64,000 nt of DNA from Variovorax sp. J2L1-78. Its GTDB lineage: Bacteria > Pseudomonadota > Gammaproteobacteria > Burkholderiales > Burkholderiaceae_C. Below the pieces are notes generated by a model, which saw nothing but the letters and a program-made list of their open reading frames with translations, was not told the origin of the DNA and made no database searches. Below, piece after piece: positions 27,425 through 35,850 of the stretch. Position numbers and translations under genes: made by a program. Every line of letters begins with the position of its first letter. Within the stretch, counting starts at the first letter, position 1. The DNA is taken from NCBI RefSeq assembly GCF_030317205.1, contig NZ_JASZYB010000002.1, positions 424,501 to 488,500 on the forward strand, given 5' to 3'.

Positions 27425-28729
27425 ATGAAGCGCGGTTTCTACACCATCATGTCGGCCCAGTTCTTTTCGTCACTGGCCGACAACGCGCTCTTCGTCGCGG
27501 CCGTCGAACTGATGCGGTCCTCGGGCGCTCCCGAATGGCAGCGGGCGGCATTGGTGCCGATCTTCACGCTCTTCTATGTGGCGCTCGCCCCGCTGGTGGG
27601 CGCCTTTGCCGACGCCTACCCCAAGGGGCGCGTCATGTTCATCAGCAACTTCATCAAGGTGATCGGCTGCCTGATGATGCTGTTCGGTTCGCACCCGCTG
27701 CTGGCCTACGCCATCGTCGGCCTGGGCGCCGCCGCTTACTCCCCGGCCAAGTACGGCATCCTCACCGAGTTGCTGCCGGCGTCGCAGCTGGTCAAGGCCA
27801 ACGGATGGATCGAGGGGCTGACCATCGCGTCGATCATCCTGGGCATCGTGCTGGGTGGCCAACTGGTGGGCCACATGGTGTCGAGCCACTTGCTGGCCTG
27901 GGACTTGCCAGGGATGGACACCGGCATCGACACGCCGCCCGAAGCAGCCATCGCCGCACTGATCTTCGTCTACATGCTGGCCGCGTGGTTCAACACGCGC
28001 ATCCCGCACACCGGCGTGGAGATGCGCCCGCTGCGCGCCAATCCGCAGCACGGCTTCGCGCGCAACATGGCCGCGCTGCTGCCCGATTTCTGGCACTGCA
28101 ACGCGCGCCTCTGGCGCGACAAGCTCGGCCAGATCTCGCTGGCGACCACCACGCTGTTCTGGGGCGCGGGCGGCAATCTCAAGTACATCGTGCTGGCCTG
28201 GGCATCGCTCGCGCTGGGCTACAACACGGCGCAGGCGTCCTCGCTGACCGGCGTGGTCGCCATCGGCACGGCCGTCGGTGCGGTGGTCGCGTCGATGAAG
28301 ATGCGGCTGGACATGGCGACGCGCGTGATTCCGCTGGGCATCAGCATGGGCCTGCTGGTGATCGGCATGAACTTCATCGGCAACATCTGGGTGGCCGTGC
28401 CCTTCCTGATCCTGCTGGGCGGGCTGGGCGGCTTCCTGGTGGTGCCCATGAATGCACTGCTGCAGCACCGCGGCCACAACCTGATGGGCGCGGGCCGGTC
28501 GATCGCGGTGCAGAACTTCAACGAGCAGGCCTGCATCCTGATCCTGGGTGCGTTCTACAGCGCATGCACCGGCCTCGGCCTGTCGGCGTACACGGCCATC
28601 ACCGCCTTCGGCGTGGTGGTCGCGGGCTTCATGTGGCTCATCAAGCGCTGGCACGAGAACAACCTGCGCAGGTACCCCGAAGAAGTCGAGCACCTGCTGT
28701 CGATCGCGCGCAGCGACAAGCACCACTGA
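27425..28729 (+). CDS. lplT: lysophospholipid transporter LplT
   Basis: This 434-residue MFS protein flips lysophospholipids across the inner membrane for re-acylation. It begins [20 protein letters not shown], matching LplT, and has about 12 membrane segments, [13 protein letters not shown] and [11 protein letters not shown] being typical. In E. coli lplT is beside aas. Here no fused acyltransferase is adjacent, but a PlsC-like gene lies at 55510. Pairing near alr and radA is common in Comamonadaceae. Confidence 0.93.
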   Translation: MKRGFYTIMSAQFFSSLADNALFVAAVELMRSSGAPEWQRAALVPIFTLFYVALAPLVGAFADAYPKGRVMFISNFIKVIGCLMMLFGSHPLLAYAIVGLGAAAYSPAKYGILTELLPASQLVKANGWIEGLTIASIILGIVLGGQLVGHMVSSHLLAWDLPGMDTGIDTPPEAAIAALIFVYMLAAWFNTRIPHTGVEMRPLRANPQHGFARNMAALLPDFWHCNARLWRDKLGQISLATTTLFWGAGGNLKYIVLAWASLALGYNTAQASSLTGVVAIGTAVGAVVASMKMRLDMATRVIPLGISMGLLVIGMNFIGNIWVAVPFLILLGGLGGFLVVPMNALLQHRGHNLMGAGRSIAVQNFNEQACILILGAFYSACTGLGLSAYTAITAFGVVVAGFMWLIKRWHENNLRRYPEEVEHLLSIARSDKHH

Positions 28730-28773
28730 GCGCCGCCGACGGCGCGACCTTCTTCAACCTCCGAGGAACGCCC

Positions 28774-29259
28774 ATGGCATCGATCTACGACTTCACCGCG
28801 CAGGCCATCGATGGCCACACCCTCTCGCTGGCGGACTACCGCGGCCGCGTGCTGCTCATCGTGAACACGGCCAGCCAGTGCGGGTTCACGCCGCAGTTCG
28901 CCGGGCTCGAGGAACTGCACCAGCGCTATGCCGCCGAAGGGTTGAGCGTGCTGGGCTTTCCGTCGAACCAGTTCGGCGGACAGGACCCGGGCAGCAACGA
29001 CGAGATCGGCGCCTTCTGCACGAAGAACTACGGCGTCAGCTTCCAGATGATGCAGAAGGTCGACGTCAAGGGCAGCGAGGCCGTGCCGCTGTACCAATGG
29101 CTGGTGCAGGAGAAGCCAGGGTTGCTCGGCAGCACCGTCATCAAGTGGAACTTCACCAAGTTCCTGGTCGGCCGCGACGGGCAGGTGATCAAGCGCTATG
29201 CGCCGCTCGACACGCCGGCATCGCTGGCCAAGGACATCGAGGCCGCGCTGAGGGGCTGA
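28774..29259 (+). CDS. glutathione peroxidase (Cys type)
   Basis: This 161-residue thioredoxin-fold peroxidase reduces hydroperoxides. The peroxidatic cysteine is C36 in NTASQCGFTPQF, with the family motif LGFPSNQFGGQDPGSN and the conserved WNFTKFLVGRDG. A cysteine occupies the selenocysteine site. The ATG at 28774 follows a GAGGAACG ribosome site. It is 44 bp downstream of lplT and may be cotranscribed. Confidence 0.93.
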   Translation: MASIYDFTAQAIDGHTLSLADYRGRVLLIVNTASQCGFTPQFAGLEELHQRYAAEGLSVLGFPSNQFGGQDPGSNDEIGAFCTKNYGVSFQMMQKVDVKGSEAVPLYQWLVQEKPGLLGSTVIKWNFTKFLVGRDGQVIKRYAPLDTPASLAKDIEAALRG

Positions 29260-29274
29260 GCACGCTGCGCTCCG

Positions 29275-30120
29275 TCAGCGGAGCGGATCGAAAGCCGTGA
29301 TCGGCATTCCAGCGGTGAGAAAGCTGCTCACCAATTCGACGTCTGGCGCATCGGCGGGGGCGGCCCAGTCGGTGGCCCGCGCCAGCAGCGAGCGCCGCGC
29401 GGCGAGCAGCACCGTGTGGCTGCGTGCAATGTGGTGCCAGTCGCCGATGTCGTCCAGATCGAGCACACCACGCACCCCCATGCCGACGAGGGCCGACAGC
29501 GAGTAGTCCTTCCAGGACGTGTAGCGCATGCGCGCCGTCGGCTGAAGGCGATCGAGCGTGCGCCAGACGGATTCGCGGGACGCGTAACCCATCGTGAAGC
29601 CGAGCCGCAGCAGGTAGGCCACCTGCTGGACATCCCAGGCCATCAGGTGGCAGTGCTGGTCGCGGATCTCGCCGGGCTTCACGATGCCGGCATGGGCCGA
29701 CAGGAAGACGAGCACATCCCGCAGCGATCGGTACGCCGCGGTGTCGACAGGCTCGCCAACCCGCCAGGCCTCGAAGGCCTCGGCTTCGTCCGACGACACC
29801 GCACCCAGCGTGCGAAGTCGCGTGTCGATCACCTGCTGGAAGTCACGTGCAGACCGCACGTTCCAGTACCGCGCGAGGAGTTCTCGGATGCGCCGGCGGG
29901 GCAGTGTGCTCGCCAACTGGTTGAAGTCATCGTGTTCGAGCAGCGCCAGGTTCGCGCTGAGCAGAAGCCCGAAGAGCTGATGCGCCGCGATCGCCTCGGT
30001 GGGTGCGAACGCGATGCCGCGGGCCCAGTTCGCATCGCTCCAGCCCCTCCGCACGCCGACGATGGTGCACAGGAGCGCCAGCCAGATGGCGAGGGCCGCG
30101 ATCCAGAAATCCATGCTCAT
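29275..30120 (-). CDS. DUF1266-type protein with N-terminal anchor
   Basis: This 281-residue protein has one N-terminal hydrophobic helix (about 4-24). A soluble region of the DUF1266 type follows, recognised from MAWDVQQVAYLLRLGFTMGYASRES followed by an aromatic-rich WKDYSLSALVGMGVRG segment. DUF1266 proteins are widespread but uncharacterised. It is convergent with the glutathione peroxidase gene and 22 bp downstream of a small secreted-protein gene on the same strand. Confidence 0.65.
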   Translation of the reverse strand: MSMDFWIAALAIWLALLCTIVGVRRGWSDANWARGIAFAPTEAIAAHQLFGLLLSANLALLEHDDFNQLASTLPRRRIRELLARYWNVRSARDFQQVIDTRLRTLGAVSSDEAEAFEAWRVGEPVDTAAYRSLRDVLVFLSAHAGIVKPGEIRDQHCHLMAWDVQQVAYLLRLGFTMGYASRESVWRTLDRLQPTARMRYTSWKDYSLSALVGMGVRGVLDLDDIGDWHHIARSHTVLLAARRSLLARATDWAAPADAPDVELVSSFLTAGMPITAFDPLR

Positions 30121-30142
30121 CTCCCCTTGGCCGGCGGCGCCG

Positions 30143-30703
30143 TCACGGGTACACCACTTCCTTCGTCACGCTGACGCAGCCGCCCGCGATCCGGATCAGG
30201 TAGACATGGTGTGTCGGGCTGTAGGGGATGACGGCGATCTGCTCGCCCAGACGTTCCAGCGCCTGGGTGTAGCGCAGCTCTTCCAGTGCGACGTCCTGGC
30301 ACGACTTGCGCCACACATCGACCTTGTCGTAGCTCAGGTCGCAACCACCACGGAAGGTCGGCGCGAAGGTCGCGCTCACGAGGCTCGTCGCTTCCGCGTC
30401 GTTCCGCTCGATCGCCACGCCCAGCGTCGCGGCATCCGGCGCCGCTGGGTGGGTCATGACGACCGCGGAATGGCTGCCCGTGGTGCCGGTCAGCGCCGGC
30501 CCGAAGCGGCGGGTTGCGTCGAGGCAGGTCTGCACACCGAGGCGCCCGGCCAGGCGGGCCACGGTACCGACCGACGATGCGGCGTCCTGCTGCTGGGCGA
30601 GCGCAGGCAGAGCAAAGGCCATGGATGCCGCCATGAGCACCGCGCCGAAGACGGTGAGATGCAAACGCGCGGCGGCAATGCCCATCACCGATGAAATACG
30701 CAT
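30143..30703 (-). CDS. small secreted protein of unknown function
   Basis: This 186-residue protein has a signal peptide ending near residue 37 (ALPALAQQ). The mature part of about 150 residues includes three cysteines (TCLDATRR, GGCDLSYD, KSCQDVAL) and a GGCVSVTKEVVY end. I do not recognise the family. A second ATG six codons in could be the true start. It lies beside the adhesin cluster and on the same strand, with a degraded adhesin fragment just upstream, so a link to that locus is possible but unproven. Confidence 0.6.
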   Translation of the reverse strand: MRISSVMGIAAARLHLTVFGAVLMAASMAFALPALAQQQDAASSVGTVARLAGRLGVQTCLDATRRFGPALTGTTGSHSAVVMTHPAAPDAATLGVAIERNDAEATSLVSATFAPTFRGGCDLSYDKVDVWRKSCQDVALEELRYTQALERLGEQIAVIPYSPTHHVYLIRIAGGCVSVTKEVVYP

Positions 30704-30728
30704 GGAATGACTCCGTCCGGCTGGCGAC

Positions 30729-31040
30729 TCAGGGCACGGCCCGAACGTGGGTCACCACCCTGGGCGAGTCGATCGCGACGGATTCCACGCCAACAGTCAG
30801 CGCTACAGCAGCGTTGGTGTTGGCGTGGAAGTACAGCGTCGGCGTGACAGCAAAGGGTGGCGGTGCGCTCTGGGGTTGGCGCACCGTGATGGCATCTTGG
30901 TGTGGGGTGTCGTCGGTGGCGCGTGCCCTGCGGAATGGCCGGGCCGGGACGGTGTAGGCAGCGCGCTGGAGACGGGACGCTGCAGACCACACCGAGTGAT
31001 CCTCGATGCTTCCTCCCGCCCCGTGCTGCATCCCGTCCAT
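30729..31040 (-). pseudogene. remnant of a trimeric autotransporter adhesin (fragment 1)
   Basis: A short open frame of 103 codons keeps about 57 residues clearly homologous to the inner region of the adhesin at 32155-35505. QDAITVRQ, FAVTPTLYFHAN and GVESVAIDS correspond to QDAVTVRQ, FAVTPTMYFHAN and GMDSVAIGP. DNA matching is strong for 30745-30915 against about 33079-33210. The signal peptide, remaining head repeats, anchor and flanks are missing, so it cannot make an adhesin. An upstream element shared with the intact gene lies at 31121-31225. Confidence 0.75.
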
Positions 31041-31061
31041 GGCATGTACCTTTGTGTGTTC

Positions 31062-31102
31062 TAAAAAATACCGCGCGACGTCTGAGCGTCTTGGCGCGCG
31101 GT
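31062..31102 (-). terminator. probable terminator downstream of the adhesin-lipoprotein operon
   Basis: Eight-base arms ACCGCGCG (31070-31077) and CGCGCGGT (31095-31102) form a hairpin. Read on the minus strand, a TTTTTT run follows directly. It lies about 170 bases past the stop of the OmpA-like lipoprotein gene and fits the end of that transcript. Confidence 0.7.
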
Positions 31103-31120
31103 GTCACTCCCTGATGAGGT

Positions 31121-31225
31121 CGGATGGTGTCGGCAAGTGCGGGCTCGCGGCAGCGTTAGCGAGGTTCTGCGCGATTTGGGACGCATTTCTTTGTCAAAGT
31201 GCAAACTATTCAACAACAAAGATTC
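31121..31225 (-). promoter_or_regulatory. shared adhesin upstream element, copy 1
   Basis: This AT-rich stretch begins with CGGATGGTGTCG and continues through GCGATTTGGGACGCATTTC to a TGCAAACTATT...CAACAAAG segment. The same order of blocks precedes the intact adhesin (copy 2) and the truncated adhesin start (copy 3). Here it lies upstream of the decayed fragment and downstream of the lipoprotein gene, so it is probably the left-over promoter or leader of a lost adhesin gene. Confidence 0.65.
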
Positions 31226-31272
31226 AAAAATGCGTCCTGCGCAGACAGTCGTCGCCGGTGCGCTGCGCAAGC

Positions 31273-32118
31273 TCAGGATGCCGACTGCACGCTGATGTCG
31301 ACGCGGCGGTTGGGCGCCAGGCAGGCGATCAGTGCATTCCGGTTCGCCTGGGCGCACTGCACCTTCGGTGCCGTCTCGCCCAGGCCCTGCACCTGGATGC
31401 CGCGCGCGGGCACGCCGGCCTTCACCAGGTAGTCGCGCACCGTGGCCGCACGGGCCAGCGACAGTTGCTGGTTGTAGCGCGACGAGCCGAGCCGGTCGGT
31501 GTGGCCGGTGATGTCGATGCGCTCCACGCCCTGGGCGCCACGCAGGCTGGCGGCGAGTGCGTCGAGTTCCTGCCGACCCTGCGGCAACAGATCGCTGGTG
31601 GCCGAGCCATCGAAGGCAAACAATGCATCGGCCGACAGCTCCACGCGCTTGGGTGCCGGCCGCGCCACCACGCGCTCCACCGGGGCAGGCGGCATCGGCG
31701 CCGCGGCGACCTTGAGCACATCGGCGCAATCTGTCGGCAGCCAATGGAAGCTCTGCGCCACCACGTGCTTGTCGAAGATCGCCTTGTACTGGCAGGTCTT
31801 CACGCCGGTCGGCGTGCGGAAGTGGAAGATGTAGTCCCACTCGCGCACCGCGCCCATCCCTTCGCTGAAATGCGGCCGCCCGACGAAGTCGTAGAGCTGG
31901 TCCTTGGTCACGCCCGGCGCGATGCGGCGCAGGTTGTCGAGGTTGGGAAAGGTCCCCTCCTTGAACCAGGCGTCTTTCTGCGCTGGGAACACGACCTCGC
32001 CGGCCGTGCCCTCGCCTGAAATTCGCTGGCTCACCGTCGACGTGCCGCAGGCCTGCAAGGTCAGCAATGCCACCAGTCCCACGGCCAGCGCGGTGCGTTG
32101 AATCATCTTGTTCGTCAT
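31273..32118 (-). CDS. TpgA-like BamE-OmpA lipoprotein (copy 1)
   Basis: This 281-residue lipoprotein is probably the peptidoglycan anchor of the adhesin encoded just upstream. The lipobox LQAC puts the lipid on C24. Residues about 48-130 form a BamE/SmpA-like domain (GVTKDQLYDFVGRPHFSEG). After a Pro/Ala linker, residues about 165-278 are an OmpA C-terminal domain with the peptidoglycan motif NQQLSLARAATV. In Acinetobacter, TpgA anchors a trimeric autotransporter in this way. The ATG at 32116-32118 has a good AGAGGAAAC ribosome site, 37 bp after the adhesin stop. Confidence 0.85.
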   Translation of the reverse strand: MTNKMIQRTALAVGLVALLTLQACGTSTVSQRISGEGTAGEVVFPAQKDAWFKEGTFPNLDNLRRIAPGVTKDQLYDFVGRPHFSEGMGAVREWDYIFHFRTPTGVKTCQYKAIFDKHVVAQSFHWLPTDCADVLKVAAAPMPPAPVERVVARPAPKRVELSADALFAFDGSATSDLLPQGRQELDALAASLRGAQGVERIDITGHTDRLGSSRYNQQLSLARAATVRDYLVKAGVPARGIQVQGLGETAPKVQCAQANRNALIACLAPNRRVDISVQSAS

Positions 32119-32154
32119 GTTCGTTTCCTCTGTGATGCGTTCGTCGAGCACTGC

Positions 32155-35100
32155 TTACCAATGGAAGCCGGCACCGGCACCCACACCGAACTTGCCGCGC
32201 GAATTGCCGGTGGCGCTGAACTTCACGACCCAGCGCGCGTTGTCGGACAGTTTCGAAACACCGAGGGCCAGGCCGGCCTCGCCGTCGAAGCCGCCCACCC
32301 CCACCGACACCATGCTCTTGCCGGGGAGGTAAGCCTGCGGCAGGTTCGCCATCGCGATGGCGCCGGCCGTCCCAGCGCTGGCGCGCTTGGCGTTCTTGCG
32401 CAGATCGCCGCTCAGCTGGTTGAAGCGCTGGTCGGTGTACTGCCGGTTGCCCTCGAGGCCGGCGTTCAGCTGGTTGACATTGACGGCGTCCGTGCCTTCC
32501 ACGCCCGCTGCCACGTTGTGCACCGTCACCGGCCCGGTGGTGTTGCTGCCGCCCATGGACACGCTGTTGTAGTTGACCGAGCCATCGACATTGGTGTCGT
32601 ACTTCACCGAGCCTTGGTCGATCTGCGTGACCTGGCCCTGCACCGCCTTGAGCTGGCTCACGTTGACCGCGTCGCTGTCGACCGTGCCCGCTGCCACGCC
32701 GGTGATCTGGCGGAACTGGCCGTTGGCCGCATCGCCCACCGACACCGCCGCCAGCGTGCTGGTGGTCGCACCGATGGCCGTGCGCTGCTCGGCCGTCGCC
32801 GTCGGCGGCACATAGCCCGCCACACCGGAGGCCGTGCTGGCCACCGCGCCTGCGCCCAGTGCCACACCGCCCGCCTGCGTCACGTTGCTGCCCGCACCGA
32901 GGGCCACGCCCTGCACCGCGTTCGCCGAGGCCTGCGTTCCCAGGGCCACCGCGTCGGCCGCGCCCGAGGTCGATGCCTGGCCGATGGCGATGCCGCCCGG
33001 CGCGCTGGCTTGCACGGTCGCCCCGTTGCCCATGCCGATGCCGTTGTTGCCGTTGACCACCGTCTGCGGTCCGATGGCGACGGAATCCATGCCAACCGCC
33101 AGCGAATCAGCCGCGCTGGAGTTGGCATGGAAGTACATCGTCGGCGTGACAGCAAAGGATTGCAGGGCGCCCGAGAGTTGGCGCACCGTGACGGCGTCTT
33201 GTTGTTGCGTCCCGTCGGCCACATTCGTGATCTGGCGGTAGCTCGTGGTGTTGCCCACCGAGACGGCGCCCAGCAGTGCGCGGTCGGTGGTGTTGTAGTG
33301 AATGAGCGAACTGCCCGCGGGGATGTCGCCCTGCGTGCCGGCAATGGCGCGGTCGGACACCGCGCCCGAGCCCAGCGCCACGGCGCCAGTCGGAACCGCA
33401 ACCGCTGAGGCGCCCAATGCCAGCGAATTGATACCGTTCGCGGTGGCACCCACACCCAGTGCGGTTGCAGAGTCACCCGATGCGGAGGCTGCGTAACCGA
33501 CCGCTGTCGCCACTCTGGCAGAAGCCACCGTCCCGGTCCCGAAAGCAGAGCTGCCGCCACCCGAAGCCTTCGCGCCACTGCCCATGGCCGCATCGTTGCC
33601 GTTGAGCGCCATGGCACCGTTGCCATAGGCCGATGAATTGACGCCGATCGCCTGGGACGCTTGACCCACCGCCGTCGCCCCCTGGGTTGCAGCCGATGCG
33701 CTGGGGCCGATGGCAATGTTGTTGTCTTGAGGGCCACCCGAGCCGGTTGCAGTAGCACCCAAACCCACTGCGATGGAATTGCTACCTGATGCGATGGCGT
33801 TGGTGCCGATGCTCACCGTCTGGCTGGTTGTCACATTGAGACCGGCACCCGCCCCGATGGCGATGTTTCGATTGCCGGTCACCGACACACCGGTATAGCT
33901 TCCGAGTGCGACATTGTCATTGCCCACCACATTGTTGCCCGCCTGATAACCCATCCCGATATTGCCAGTGCCATTCACGTTGTCACCCGCCCGGGCACCA
34001 ACCGCCGTATTGAGAATGCCGTTCACGTTTTGACCCGCGAAAGAACCCATACCCACGTTGTCGGAATTCGTCGTCAGGCCGCCGAGACCGGCAGCGTTGC
34101 CAACATAGACATCCCCTCTGCCCGTCGCGGCAGCATCAAGACCCAGTGCCACACTTTGGGAACCTTTAGCGGTGGCATTGACGCCAGCCGCCACGGCATA
34201 ACTGCCAGTGGCACCATCGTTGTCGTAGTTGCCGGCCGGCGCACCGCCGTCATTGACGCTGTAGTAGTGGGTCTTGTTGGCGGCCACCGTGACCGAGAGG
34301 TCCTCGATCGCCGAGTTCGTGGCATACAGCTGCGAGCCATTGATCGCGTCGGTGCTGGTCCTGCTGATGCGGCCGGCGGCCACGTTGGTGATGGTGCGCA
34401 CGCCGTCGACCGCCGCGCCCGAACCCACGCTCACAGTGCTGCTCGCATCGGTGCCGGCAAAGGTGTAGGGCGTGCCGCGGATCGTGGTGCCTGCCGTGTT
34501 GACGACCGGGGCGGTCTTGGAACCGTAGCCGAGTGCCACGTCCCCCACCTGCGCGGCCGCGGAGTCGCCACCAAGTGCGGTCGACCTGTTGGCGCTCGCC
34601 ACGGCGCCGACGCCGAAGGCGGAGCTCAGGTCTCCGGAAGCACGCGTTGAGTCGTGTCCGACCGCCACGGAGTACCTGCCGCTGGCGGTGGTCTGCCCAC
34701 CAACGGCGAGCGAATCCTGGCCGGTGGCATTCGCATCGGTGCCCAGCGCCATCGAATCGCCAAGTCCGGTGGGGCTCGAGGCCACGGACCGGGCGCCGAT
34801 CGCGATGGTGCTGCCAGAGACAGCGGACAGCGCCCGCGCTCCGACACCGATGGCAATGCCGCCCCCGCCCGCTCCGTTGTCGCCCGCAGCCGCCCTGGTG
34901 CCCAGCGCGACCGCGTTGAAGCCGGTGGCGGCCGCATCCCCACCGATCGCGGTGCTACCAATACCGGTGGCATCCGCGCTGGTCCCCAGCGCGACCGCGT
35001 TGAAGCTGGTGGCGGTCGCATCCCCACCGAGCGCAATGCCGTTCGCACCGGTGGCACCCGAGTTCGAGAGGGTCGAATTGCCCACCGCCGTGGAATTGAC

Positions 35101-35505
35101 ATGCAGGTAGGGCGTCTCGTCGACGCTGACCCACTGGCCGCCCTTCCAGACCGCCATGCCGGCCTGCAGGCCGTTCGCGCCGGTGGTGGCGTTCGTGTTG
35201 TAGACCATCATCCCGTCGACCGGCTGGTTGCCGTTGAGGGTCCAGGTGGCCCGGTCGGTCAGCGCCACGCGCGGCATCAGGACGCCGCGGGTGGGGTCCT
35301 CGATTTCCAACTGCGAGCCCGGGTTGATGACGGTCGAATTGTTGCCAATCTTCGTCTGGCCATGCGCCAGCCCGGTCGCCAGCACCAAGAGGGCGATGCC
35401 CATGCCGGCGCGTGCGCTCCCCTTGCCCTGGCGGCCGGAGATTTCCGACGTCGCCACCCAGGCGCCCAACGCCTCATTCCAGATCGATCGATAGGTTCTG
35501 TTCAT
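32155..35505 (-). CDS. trimeric autotransporter adhesin (YadA family), copy 1
   Basis: This 1116-residue surface adhesin should trimerise and export itself through the outer membrane. It begins with the ESPR extension MNRTYRSIWNEALGAWVA, then a signal ending near residue 50. A segment at about 55-110 (RGVLMPRVALTDR, DGMMVYNTN, WKGGQWVSV) is followed by many YadA-head repeats of the type AVALGxxA. Neck and stalk segments (AVNVSQLKAVQGQVTQID) and a C-terminal YadA anchor of about 75 residues ending in W come last. A lipoprotein partner gene follows. Residues about 278-412 are encoded by DNA identical to part of copy 2. Confidence 0.92.
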   Translation of the reverse strand: MNRTYRSIWNEALGAWVATSEISGRQGKGSARAGMGIALLVLATGLAHGQTKIGNNSTVINPGSQLEIEDPTRGVLMPRVALTDRATWTLNGNQPVDGMMVYNTNATTGANGLQAGMAVWKGGQWVSVDETPYLHVNSTAVGNSTLSNSGATGANGIALGGDATATSFNAVALGTSADATGIGSTAIGGDAAATGFNAVALGTRAAAGDNGAGGGGIAIGVGARALSAVSGSTIAIGARSVASSPTGLGDSMALGTDANATGQDSLAVGGQTTASGRYSVAVGHDSTRASGDLSSAFGVGAVASANRSTALGGDSAAAQVGDVALGYGSKTAPVVNTAGTTIRGTPYTFAGTDASSTVSVGSGAAVDGVRTITNVAAGRISRTSTDAINGSQLYATNSAIEDLSVTVAANKTHYYSVNDGGAPAGNYDNDGATGSYAVAAGVNATAKGSQSVALGLDAAATGRGDVYVGNAAGLGGLTTNSDNVGMGSFAGQNVNGILNTAVGARAGDNVNGTGNIGMGYQAGNNVVGNDNVALGSYTGVSVTGNRNIAIGAGAGLNVTTSQTVSIGTNAIASGSNSIAVGLGATATGSGGPQDNNIAIGPSASAATQGATAVGQASQAIGVNSSAYGNGAMALNGNDAAMGSGAKASGGGSSAFGTGTVASARVATAVGYAASASGDSATALGVGATANGINSLALGASAVAVPTGAVALGSGAVSDRAIAGTQGDIPAGSSLIHYNTTDRALLGAVSVGNTTSYRQITNVADGTQQQDAVTVRQLSGALQSFAVTPTMYFHANSSAADSLAVGMDSVAIGPQTVVNGNNGIGMGNGATVQASAPGGIAIGQASTSGAADAVALGTQASANAVQGVALGAGSNVTQAGGVALGAGAVASTASGVAGYVPPTATAEQRTAIGATTSTLAAVSVGDAANGQFRQITGVAAGTVDSDAVNVSQLKAVQGQVTQIDQGSVKYDTNVDGSVNYNSVSMGGSNTTGPVTVHNVAAGVEGTDAVNVNQLNAGLEGNRQYTDQRFNQLSGDLRKNAKRASAGTAGAIAMANLPQAYLPGKSMVSVGVGGFDGEAGLALGVSKLSDNARWVVKFSATGNSRGKFGVGAGAGFHW
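32581..32815 (-). repeat. near-identical stalk-region block, copy A
   Basis: This block, coding for the GAVNV/QLKAVQGQV stalk region before the anchor, is almost identical to 37182-37416 in the second adhesin gene (offset 4601). A few single-base differences are visible. Confidence 0.8.
34270..34675 (-). repeat. 406-bp identical block, copy A
   Basis: Base-by-base reading shows that 34270-34675 equals 38325-38730 with no difference, a constant offset of 4055. The flanks on both sides diverge at once. It encodes head repeats plus a neck (SQLYATNSAIEDLSVTVAAN) shared by both adhesins. Confidence 0.9.
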
Positions 35506-35589
35506 GTTCTCGCCCCTGTTTACGTTTCGATTGAAGGCCTCAGCGCAACGTCGTCTGGTTGCTTCGGGCCCGGCTCCCTGTCACGGAGG

Positions 35590-35695
35590 CGGATGGTGTC
35601 GAGGACGCGGGGGGGACGGCCGCAGATGCGAGGTTTCGCGAGATTTGAGATGCATTTCGTAGCAAAAATGCAAACTAGTTCGCAACAAAGGTTCA
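35590..35695 (-). promoter_or_regulatory. shared adhesin upstream element, copy 2
   Basis: About 85-190 bp upstream of the adhesin start lies the element CGGATGGTGTCG ... GCGAGATTTGAGATGCATTTC ... CAACAAAGGTTCA. It contains a perfect inverted repeat, TGCATTT-N8-AAATGCA, at 35651-35672, a candidate operator. The related copies at 31121 and 40517 keep the same block order. It probably holds the promoter and leader of this adhesin operon. Confidence 0.65.
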
Positions 35696-35787
35696 CCGTT
35701 GTGTCCCGGGTGCGTGCTCGCCTGCCTGCGATCGGCTAGGCGGACGATGCGCGCCCGTTGCGGCGCATCAACGCGCTTCAACCGCTC

Positions 35788-35822
35788 GAAAAAGAACGGC
35801 CCGCCTGAAGCCAGGCGGGCCG
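35788..35822 (-). terminator. terminator of the second adhesin-lipoprotein operon
   Basis: Eleven-base arms CGGCCCGCCTG (35797-35807) and CAGGCGGGCCG (35812-35822) pair perfectly over a four-base loop, followed on the minus strand by TTCTTTTT. It lies 28 bp past the stop of the lipoprotein gene. Confidence 0.85.
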
Positions 35823-35850
35823 TGTGAGGGGCTTGGGGGCGCCCTGCGTC

